Source: Flavobacterium odoriferum (GTDB lineage Bacteria > Bacteroidota > Bacteroidia > Flavobacteriales > Flavobacteriaceae). From it: a stretch of 64,000 nt of DNA. The notes under the pieces were generated by a model. That model made no database searches. It had not been told where the DNA came from and saw only the letters and a list, made by a program, of their open reading frames with translations. Location: contig NZ_JAMKFA010000001.1 in NCBI RefSeq assembly GCF_025499515.1, positions 495,553 to 559,552 of the forward strand, written 5' to 3'. Shown here one piece after another: positions 1-6,162 of this stretch. Within the stretch, counting starts at the first letter, position 1. Every line of letters begins with the position of its first letter. The translations under genes were made by a program, and so were the position numbers.

Positions 1-405
1 GAAGCCTATAAAAATGCTTTACGAAACAACCCATTAGACGAAGAAACACGTTATAATTATGCTTTAGCAAAAAAGAAGAAAAAAGAAAATCCACCACCAA
101 ATGGCAACAACGACAAAAATAAAGGCGGCGGAAACGAAAATAAACCGCAACCCGAAAACAACAAAAACGACAAAGGAAACAATAAAAAAGATCAAGATAA
201 AAACAAAGGCGAAGACAAAAAAGACGACAAAGGCGATGGAGACAAAAAAGACGATAAAAATGAATCGCCAAAGCCAAGTGGTGCTGACAAACAACGTATC
301 GACAATATTTTAGATGCTGTTAATAATGCTGAAAAGAAAATTCAGGACAAAGTGAATGAGAAAAAAGTAAAAGCACGTCCTGCATCAAATGAAAAAGATT
401 GGTAA
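1..405 (+). CDS. batC: BatC-like TPR protein, C-terminal part (5' end outside window)
   Basis: The open frame enters from the left edge with no start in the window and ends at TAA 403-405. The first 25 or so residues look like the last helices of a tetratricopeptide repeat (ALRNNPLDEETRYNYALAKK). A very long Lys/Asp/Asn/Gly-rich low-complexity linker follows, then a short conserved tail ending in ASNEKDW. In Bacteroidota the bat (aerotolerance) operon runs batA-batB-batC-batD-batE, and the next two genes here are clearly batD and batE, so batC is the natural reading. The product is thought to be part of an inner-membrane/periplasmic Bat complex linked to oxygen-stress tolerance. The TPR assignment rests on only a fragment; the operon position carries most of the weight. 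Confidence 0.8.
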   Translation, partial: EAYKNALRNNPLDEETRYNYALAKKKKKENPPPNGNNDKNKGGGNENKPQPENNKNDKGNNKKDQDKNKGEDKKDDKGDGDKKDDKNESPKPSGADKQRIDNILDAVNNAEKKIQDKVNEKKVKARPASNEKDW

Positions 406-408
406 TCA

Positions 409-2199
409 ATGAAAAAAATAATTTTAGGGATAATCATTTTTATATCGGTTTCTGTTTCTGCTCAAGTAAAATTTGAAGCACAAACCGATAGAGATACCTA
501 TGGTTTAAACGAAAGAATCCCATTGGTTTTTTCCATCAATAATGAAGGTGATAATTTTGTAGCTCCAAAATTCACAGGGTTTAAAGCTGATGGTCCTTTT
601 ATAAACAAAGGAAATCAAACTTCTATAACTATTGTGAATGGAAGAATGACACAAAAGCGAGAAATTTCAACACAAGTAATTTACTATTTAACACCCACAA
701 AAAAAGGAACTTTTACTATTGGTTCGGCTTCGATTGAATATAACGGAACGGTTTATAAATCGCAACCTATTAAAATTAAAATTACCGACCCAATTCAAAT
801 GCCAAGTTATCCTGGACAAAACCCAAGACAACAGCAACAACAAAATTACAATTTTGGCGAAGGAATTCATTTGGTTGGCGAACTTTCTACCAAAAATCCT
901 TATGTAAACGAACCCGTTACCGTGATTTACAAATTATATTTTCCGTACAATAGTTCGGTTTCCAATTTCAGAAACTTTCAAGCACCAAAATATGAAGATT
1001 TTTGGAGTCAGTACATCGATATCAAGCAACTTCGTGCCGAGAAAGGTAAATTCAACGGAAAAGATTATAGCATGGTGGTGTTGCGAAAAGTAATTTTATA
1101 TCCGTTAGAAGCTGGAGCCAAAAAAATCGAACCATTTAAAATTGATATCGATGCAGAAGTTCCAACTGGAAGAAGAGATTTTTTTGGTCAATATGAAATG
1201 ACGGCTATCGAAAAATCACTTTCAACAGGAATGCAAACCATCAATGTAAAACCACTTCCCGAAAACGGAAAACCAGGAGGATTTACTGGTGCGGTTGGAA
1301 AATTTGATTTTGTAGTGAAACCATCAAAAACGTCTTTAAAAGCTGGCGAATCTTTAGATTTAGAAGTGAGTGTTTCAGGTAAAGGAAATTTAAAATTATT
1401 TACATTACCAAAACCAGTGGTTCCAAGCGCGTTAGAAATGTACGATCCAGCTCATACAGAAAATGTACAAACTCCAGTTACGGGTATGACCGGAAAAATT
1501 TCAGACAAATACACGATAATTCCACAATTTAAAGGGAAATATACGATTAAACCAATGGAGTTCTCGTATTACGATTTGGTAAGTAAATCGTACAAAACCA
1601 TCACTTCAAAAGAAATTACAATTGATGTTGCGGAAGGTGACGGAACATTTGTAGCCAATACACCAAGTGCGAATAAACAAACCATTCAGAAAAAAGAAGT
1701 ATTCCAATTCAATAAATTGAAAACAGAATTTGTATCTGCTTCTAGAGAAGATTTCTTAGGTTCAGGATTGTTTTATAGTTTGTTATTTGCACCATTATTA
1801 TTGATTCCGATTGTGATGATTGCTAGAAAACAAAAAGAAGCAAAAGATGCCGATGTTGTAGGTAATCGAGTTAGAAATAATAACCGATTAGTGAAGAAAT
1901 ATTTGTCGGAAGCCAAAAAACAAATGGGCGAGAAAGTTCCGTTTTATATGGCAATGGAGAAAGCGTTACACAATTTCTTAAAAGCTAAATTACATATCGA
2001 AACGGTTGAAATGAGTAAAGAAAACATCATCGAATTATTACAACAACGAAACGCATCAGAAGAAAGTATCAATCGATTTATGGAATTAATGAACGATTGC
2101 GAATTTGCAAGATATGCACCAGCAACAGATATTGCCATGACAAATGATTTTGAACGAGCTGTGGAACGAATTTCAGAACTTGAAAAACAATTGAAATAA
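409..2199 (+). CDS. batD: BatD, Bat aerotolerance operon protein
   Basis: The 596-residue protein starts three bases after the batC stop. It has a typical signal peptide (MKKIILGIIIFISVSVSAQ), a large periplasmic part made of beta-rich repeats, one hydrophobic membrane segment near residues 450-474, and a cytoplasmic tail of about 120 residues. This layout and length match the BatD (oxygen tolerance) family. BatD is anchored in the inner membrane and is believed to work with the VWA-domain proteins BatA/BatB and the TPR proteins BatC/BatE; the biochemical role is unresolved. The stop TAA overlaps the batE ATG by one base, which suggests translational coupling. Family assignment is secure; molecular function is not known. 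Confidence 0.93.
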   Translation: MKKIILGIIIFISVSVSAQVKFEAQTDRDTYGLNERIPLVFSINNEGDNFVAPKFTGFKADGPFINKGNQTSITIVNGRMTQKREISTQVIYYLTPTKKGTFTIGSASIEYNGTVYKSQPIKIKITDPIQMPSYPGQNPRQQQQQNYNFGEGIHLVGELSTKNPYVNEPVTVIYKLYFPYNSSVSNFRNFQAPKYEDFWSQYIDIKQLRAEKGKFNGKDYSMVVLRKVILYPLEAGAKKIEPFKIDIDAEVPTGRRDFFGQYEMTAIEKSLSTGMQTINVKPLPENGKPGGFTGAVGKFDFVVKPSKTSLKAGESLDLEVSVSGKGNLKLFTLPKPVVPSALEMYDPAHTENVQTPVTGMTGKISDKYTIIPQFKGKYTIKPMEFSYYDLVSKSYKTITSKEITIDVAEGDGTFVANTPSANKQTIQKKEVFQFNKLKTEFVSASREDFLGSGLFYSLLFAPLLLIPIVMIARKQKEAKDADVVGNRVRNNNRLVKKYLSEAKKQMGEKVPFYMAMEKALHNFLKAKLHIETVEMSKENIIELLQQRNASEESINRFMELMNDCEFARYAPATDIAMTNDFERAVERISELEKQLK

Positions 2200-2966
2200 T
2201 GAAAAATAGAATTATACTATTCCTTTTGTTTTTGATTTCATTTGCCAATGCAAGTGAATCCATCGACACTACTTTCAAAAAAGCTAACGATTTATACAAC
2301 AAAGGCGATTACGAACTAGCGCTACAATCTTTCGGGAGCATTGTAAACCAAGGCAACGAATCGGCTGATTTGTATTTTAATATTGCCAATTGCTATTACA
2401 AATTAGGCAAAGTAGCGCCATCCATTTACAATTACGAAAAAGCACTGCTTTTAAACCCAGATGACGAAGCTATTCAAACAAATCTCTCATTTGCTCAAAA
2501 AATGGCTATAGACGACATTAAAATTCTTCCAGAAGTCGGTTTTAAGAAAATGGTGAAAGAATTTACAAGCACATTTCATTACGATACTTGGGCTTGGATT
2601 GCGGTTATTATTGCTTTCCTAAGTTTACTTTTCTTTTTAGGCTATTATTTTGGAAATACCGTGTTTCTAAAACGCACTTTTTTCAGTTTATTTCTATTGT
2701 TTTTAGTCGCAATTGGCGTAACGGTTTTCTCAGCCTTTTTACAAAAGAAATTTGATGCGAATTACAATCCAGCCATCGTTTTTGCAGAATCAACGACTTT
2801 AAAAGCTGAACCCAAAAACAGTTCTGAAGATGTTGTAACGCTTCACGAAGGCACAAAAGTTTTCGTCTTAGAAGAATTAGGCAACTGGAAACAAGTAGAA
2901 CTCACCGACAAAACCAAAGCGTGGATTGACAAAGAAGCGATTAAGGAAGTGAAAGCTAAGAATTAG
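2199..2966 (+). CDS. batE: BatE, TPR and SH3-domain membrane protein
   Basis: The 255-residue protein has a signal peptide (MKNRIILFLLFLISFANA), two or three TPR units at about residues 27-100 (YYKLGKVAPSIYNYEKALLL), two membrane helices around 131-178, and a C-terminal bacterial SH3-like domain from about 195 (VVTLHEGTKVFVLEELGNWK). This TPR-TM-TM-SH3 order is that of BatE, the last member of the Bat operon. The start overlaps the batD stop by one base. The 3' end overlaps the convergent cvpA-like gene by 11 bases, so the two transcripts are antisense to each other at their tails and there is no room for an ordinary intergenic terminator. Confidence 0.92.
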   Translation: MKNRIILFLLFLISFANASESIDTTFKKANDLYNKGDYELALQSFGSIVNQGNESADLYFNIANCYYKLGKVAPSIYNYEKALLLNPDDEAIQTNLSFAQKMAIDDIKILPEVGFKKMVKEFTSTFHYDTWAWIAVIIAFLSLLFFLGYYFGNTVFLKRTFFSLFLLFLVAIGVTVFSAFLQKKFDANYNPAIVFAESTTLKAEPKNSSEDVVTLHEGTKVFVLEELGNWKQVELTDKTKAWIDKEAIKEVKAKN

Positions 2967-3486
2967 TTTTTTCTTCGGAAACACCTTTCTTCAAATTATC
3001 ATACCAACCTTCAATCGTAGGATAAATCGCTTTTGAAATATTTTGAATTGGGTTATAAAACATTGAATTATCTTTTGTTTCTTTTGAAAGTAGCATATTG
3101 TTGATGTTGATTTTCTCAAAAATAAAAAGCACGACACTCAACGCTAAAATTGTTTTCAATAAGCTAAAAATCACACCTGCTAATTTGTTAATCCAACCTA
3201 GAAAAGCAAAATCGACTAATTTGGTTAAAATTTTCGCGCTTAAGTGAATGCCAATCACTACCAACAAAAACGTAATGATAAAAGCGGTAATTTCAATATA
3301 TTTCGGATTCCAACTTGGGACAATTCCAGTAAAAATCGCACCTACTAAACTCGAAAATTTAATCGCTAAATAAATTCCAGCAACCAAGGCTAATAGAGAA
3401 GCTACTTCCACAAAAAGTCCGTTTTTCAATCCTTTATAAACCGCAAAACCTAATAAAACCGCAAAAACAATATCAATAAAACTCAT
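2956..3486 (-). CDS. cvpA: CvpA family membrane protein
   Basis: The 176-residue protein begins MSFIDIVFAVLLGFAVYKGL and has four predicted membrane helices (about 5-20, 25-45, 62-85 and 98-120) followed by a soluble tail. The N-terminal Asp in a hydrophobic helix, the YKGLKNG turn and the overall size are typical of CvpA/colicin V production proteins. In other bacteria CvpA affects envelope homeostasis and colicin V export; the precise activity is unknown. It is a single gene, convergent with batE, with an 11-base tail overlap. Confidence 0.87.
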   Translation of the reverse strand: MSFIDIVFAVLLGFAVYKGLKNGLFVEVASLLALVAGIYLAIKFSSLVGAIFTGIVPSWNPKYIEITAFIITFLLVVIGIHLSAKILTKLVDFAFLGWINKLAGVIFSLLKTILALSVVLFIFEKININNMLLSKETKDNSMFYNPIQNISKAIYPTIEGWYDNLKKGVSEEKTNS

Positions 3487-3523
3487 TTGAAAGAAAATAG
3501 AATAAAGAACAAAGATAAAAGAA

Positions 3524-3556
3524 TTGTTGAAAGTAGTTTTCTGTTGTTATCTTTGC
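3524..3556 (+). promoter_or_regulatory. Bacteroidota-type promoter for the 3620 gene
   Basis: TATCTTTGC at 3548-3556 matches the Bacteroidota -7 consensus TAnnTTTG. TTG triplets at 3524-3529 lie 18-21 bases upstream, the expected distance for the -33 box. This places transcription start near 3563 and rules out the in-frame upstream TTG at 3524 as a translation start. The roughly 55-base leader contains a short direct repeat (CTTCCAG twice, about 3590-3605). Confidence 0.6.
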
Positions 3557-3619
3557 AGAAACATTATTGGATTGATGGGAAACTTCGTGCTTCCAGCTTC
3601 CAGCTTCAAACTTAAAAAA

Positions 3620-3976
3620 ATGTCAAGAGACGAACAATTAAAACAGCGTTGGGAAAGCGTTGTCAATATATTATCAGAAAAATTTTCAGGCGGAGAAGAC
3701 CTTGATTTAGAAGGAATTATCTACCTAATTGGTGTGCAAGAATTGGGAAAAATTCATGCTACTTTCAAAAAAGATGAAAAAGTAAACCTGATGCACATTG
3801 CCATTTGCCGTTTGTTAGAACCTTATGGGTACTACGAGTTTGAGTATTTTGATAACGAAGGTTGGCCGCATTACAAAGTAAAAGAAGAATTGCCACCACT
3901 AAAAGCAGGCGAACAAGCTGTACTAATGAAAGAAGCCATAGTGAGTTACTTTTTAGAGAAAGAGTTGATAGAGTAA
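3620..3976 (+). CDS. Conserved hypothetical protein, Flavobacteriaceae type
   Basis: A 118-residue soluble protein beginning MSRDEQLKQRWESVVNILSE. The frame is open further upstream, but a promoter-like TATCTTTGC lies at 3548-3556 and the residues before 3620 look non-coding, so the ATG at 3620 is the likely start. It is acidic and mostly helical, with a conserved-looking centre (EGIIYLIGVQELG, LLEPYGYYEFEYFD) and no signal peptide or membrane helix. I recognise it only as a small conserved protein of unknown function often found near pheS in flavobacteria. A repeat element begins directly after its stop codon. Confidence 0.75.
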   Translation: MSRDEQLKQRWESVVNILSEKFSGGEDLDLEGIIYLIGVQELGKIHATFKKDEKVNLMHIAICRLLEPYGYYEFEYFDNEGWPHYKVKEELPPLKAGEQAVLMKEAIVSYFLEKELIE

Positions 3977-4074
3977 TTAGTGAAGAGTGATTAGTAATTA
4001 GCTTTTGTTCTTTAGTGTTTTTTGCTAATCACTAATTACTAGTTACTATTCACTTTTTTATTTACTAATCACTA
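3977..4074. repeat. Hairpin-forming intergenic repeat, family A (gene-less copy)
   Basis: Two imperfect inverted arms built from AGTGATTAGTAATTAG-like units. The left arm is about 3977-4002 and ends TTAGTAATTAGC. The right arm is about 4024-4074 and starts GCTAATCACTAATTACTAG. About 21 bases of spacer separate them. The same unit occurs at 12959-12988, 13352-13381, 16016-16096 and 59458-59488. The element begins directly after the stop codon at 3974-3976 and ends just before the pheS promoter. Confidence 0.75.
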
Positions 4075-4082
4075 AAAATAAC

Positions 4083-4091
4083 TAAATTTGC
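4083..4091 (+). promoter_or_regulatory. -7 promoter box of pheS
   Basis: TAAATTTGC matches TAnnTTTG followed by C and lies 19 bases before the pheS ATG. It sits immediately downstream of the family A repeat, so the repeat occupies the -33 region; no clear TTG is present at the expected distance. Confidence 0.5.
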
Positions 4092-4109
4092 ACCTTTATA
4101 CAACGAGCG

Positions 4110-5129
4110 ATGACAGAAACGATTAAAGCCCATATTGAAGAAGTAAAATCTTTTCAAACCGATAACAAAGAACAATTAGAAGCCTTCCGAATCAAGTATT
4201 TAGGAAGTAAAGGCTTGTTGAAAGACTTTTTTGCCGAATTCAAAAATGTTCCAAACGAACAAAAGAAAGAATTTGGTCAAGTAATCAACGAATTGAAAAC
4301 TTCGGCAGAAGAAAAGGTAAAAACCATTCAAGACGCTTTAGAAAATAAAGAAGAAGCAAAAGGAATTTACGGCGACACCACGCGTCCAGGAGAAGCGATG
4401 AACATTGGTTCTCGTCACCCAATTTCTATTGTAAAGAACCAAATGATTGATATTTTTTCAACCATTGGTTTCAACGTGTCTGAAGGTCCAGAAATCGAGG
4501 ACGATTGGCACAATTTTACCGCATTAAATTTACCAGAATACCATCCAGCAAGAGATATGCAGGATACGTTTTTCATTCAAACCAATCCTGATGTTTTGTT
4601 GAGAACACACACTTCATCAGTACAAGTGCGTTATATGGAAAACAACAAGCCGCCAATTCGTACGATTTCTCCGGGAAGAGTTTTTCGTAACGAGGCAGTT
4701 TCTTCGCGTTCGCACTGTATTTTCCATCAAGTGGAAGGTTTGTATATTGATAAAGACGTTTCCTTTGCCGATTTAAAGCAAACCTTGTTGTATTTTACCA
4801 AAGAAATGTTCGGAAAATCGAAAATTCGTTTACGCCCTTCGTATTTTCCATTTACAGAACCAAGTGCTGAAATCGATATTTATTGGGGATTAAAAACTGA
4901 AACCGATTACAGAATTACCAAAGGAACCGGTTGGTTAGAAATTGGTGGTTGCGGAATGGTTGACCCTAATGTTTTGAAAAACTGTGGTATCAATCCAGAT
5001 GAACACACAGGTTTCGCTTTCGGAATGGGAGTAGAACGTATTGCGATGTTGTTGTATCAAATTGGCGATATCCGTATGTTTTATGAAAACGACGTACGTT
5101 TCTTAGAGCAATTCAAATCATCAATTTAG
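4110..5129 (+). CDS. pheS: Phenylalanine--tRNA ligase alpha subunit
   Basis: The 339-residue class II aminoacyl-tRNA synthetase subunit charges tRNA-Phe together with PheT, which is not in this window. The N-terminal 85 or so residues form the coiled-coil tRNA-binding arm. The catalytic core follows, with motif 2 (RTISPGRVFRNEAVSSRSH, about 190-210), the substrate-binding HQVEGLYID segment, and motif 3 (GFAFGMGVERIAMLLYQIGD, about 300-320). Length and motif order match bacterial PheS. The separation of pheS from pheT is common in Bacteroidota. A 26-base palindromic repeat follows the stop codon. Confidence 0.97.
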   Translation: MTETIKAHIEEVKSFQTDNKEQLEAFRIKYLGSKGLLKDFFAEFKNVPNEQKKEFGQVINELKTSAEEKVKTIQDALENKEEAKGIYGDTTRPGEAMNIGSRHPISIVKNQMIDIFSTIGFNVSEGPEIEDDWHNFTALNLPEYHPARDMQDTFFIQTNPDVLLRTHTSSVQVRYMENNKPPIRTISPGRVFRNEAVSSRSHCIFHQVEGLYIDKDVSFADLKQTLLYFTKEMFGKSKIRLRPSYFPFTEPSAEIDIYWGLKTETDYRITKGTGWLEIGGCGMVDPNVLKNCGINPDEHTGFAFGMGVERIAMLLYQIGDIRMFYENDVRFLEQFKSSI

Positions 5130-5154
5130 TCATTGCGAGGAACGAAGCAATCTC
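5129..5154. repeat. Short palindromic repeat after pheS
   Basis: A 26-base element beginning at the last base of the pheS stop codon and containing CATTGCGAGGAACGAAGCAA. ATTGC and GCAAT can pair to form a small hairpin. Near-identical strings are, from memory, dispersed in many flavobacterial and other bacterial genomes; only one copy was noticed in this window. Confidence 0.55.
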
Positions 5155-5161
5155 ACTTACT

Positions 5162-5569
5162 ATGAAAAAAGACATTATCATCCCAAAAGTAGAAGGTGTT
5201 CACATTGTAGCTTTTCAAGAATGGAACGACGATTTTATGGAAAATTCTTGGTACGCTTATTTAGTAAACGATACCGATAATTTATTGGAAATGGCTATGG
5301 TAGTTTCACGCGCTTATGGTTTAATTAATGGTGAAGAACGTAGAACGGGAACATTCCGTCACGCGTTTGCTAAAGTAGAACCAAGAACCGCCGTTAAAGT
5401 TGAATTGTTAGAAAACAACGTCTTACAATTGAATAATGAATTCATGTTGTCGTATTTCGCAAACGGACAATTATTCGATAAAACCTTTGTTTTTAGAACC
5501 AATTCCATCAACGAAAAAGCTGCTGCTGATTTACCAATCATCAACAAAAGAGGCGTTTTTGCAAATTAG
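5162..5569 (+). CDS. Conserved hypothetical protein downstream of pheS
   Basis: A 135-residue soluble protein beginning MKKDIIIPKVEGVHIVAFQE, mainly beta-strand in character, with no signal peptide, membrane segment or recognisable catalytic motif. It is sometimes annotated as a phenylalanyl-tRNA synthetase subunit because of its neighbour, but it contains none of the synthetase motifs, so that label would be wrong. It lies 32 bases after pheS and 9 bases before the next gene, so it is probably part of a pheS transcript. Function not known. Confidence 0.8.
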   Translation: MKKDIIIPKVEGVHIVAFQEWNDDFMENSWYAYLVNDTDNLLEMAMVVSRAYGLINGEERRTGTFRHAFAKVEPRTAVKVELLENNVLQLNNEFMLSYFANGQLFDKTFVFRTNSINEKAAADLPIINKRGVFAN

Positions 5570-5578
5570 ATTTTAAAT

Positions 5579-6067
5579 ATGGCTTCTGAAACACCAACAA
5601 TTAGACAAACAGCTTGGATATCGGTAATCCCACAATTTTTATTTATGGGATTATTATTGCTTGTATTTCATCAAATTTCCCCTAAAAATGCTGTTTTATT
5701 TGGAGCCATAACTTATTTGTCAATTAGCTATATTTTGAGAAGTTTTATTCCTAAAAGTCATAGAAAAGGATTGTCTTTGTATAAAGAAAATCGGTTTTTA
5801 GAAGGAATTGATTCATTTCAAAAAAGCTATAATTTTTTCGACCAAAATGAGTATTTGGATAAATATCGCTATTTACTATTGTTGAGTTCTTCAAAAATGG
5901 GGTATAAAGAAATGGCTTTAAATAATATTGCCTTTGGTTATAGTCAAATTGGAGATGGGAAAAATGCTAAAGAATATTATGAAAGATTGCTTACTGAATT
6001 TCCAAATAATTCAATAGCCAAGGCAGCTATAAAAATGATTAATTCTGGTGAAAAAGGAAACCAATAA
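5579..6067 (+). CDS. Small membrane protein with TPR-like tail
   Basis: The 162-residue protein has two hydrophobic helices (about 15-35 and 40-58: FLFMGLLLLVFHQISPKNAV, LFGAITYLSISYILRSF). A helical region follows that reads like one or two TPR units (YKENRFLEGIDSFQKSYNFF, YSQIGDGKNAKEYYERLL). It probably sits in the inner membrane with the TPR region in the cytoplasm and serves as a protein-protein interaction module. It lies 9 bases after the preceding gene and ends 95 bases before the mannosidase. No specific family recognised. Confidence 0.75.
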   Translation: MASETPTIRQTAWISVIPQFLFMGLLLLVFHQISPKNAVLFGAITYLSISYILRSFIPKSHRKGLSLYKENRFLEGIDSFQKSYNFFDQNEYLDKYRYLLLLSSSKMGYKEMALNNIAFGYSQIGDGKNAKEYYERLLTEFPNNSIAKAAIKMINSGEKGNQ

Positions 6068-6162
6068 AAATAATTTATTTTTAAAAGTTGTGTAAATCTG
6101 AGTTAACTCTCTCTAAAAAAGAAAATATTTTTACCTTTAAGAAATTTTTTCAACAACACAAC

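Noticed and set aside
64..313. Open frames on both strands opposite the Lys/Asp-rich region of batC
   Set aside because: They are shadows of a low-complexity coding region; the minus-strand product is a Phe/Val-only string with no promoter or conserved pattern.
3977..4074. CRISPR array
   Set aside because: Units are degenerate, unequal in length, in inverted arms and lack unique spacers; no cas genes are in the window.
5162..5569. Second phenylalanyl-tRNA synthetase subunit
   Set aside because: It is far too short for PheT and has no synthetase motif; proximity alone suggested it.
6088..6162. Upstream start for the GH92 enzyme
   Set aside because: It adds 25 hydrophilic residues before a clean signal peptide; ATG 6163 is the better start.
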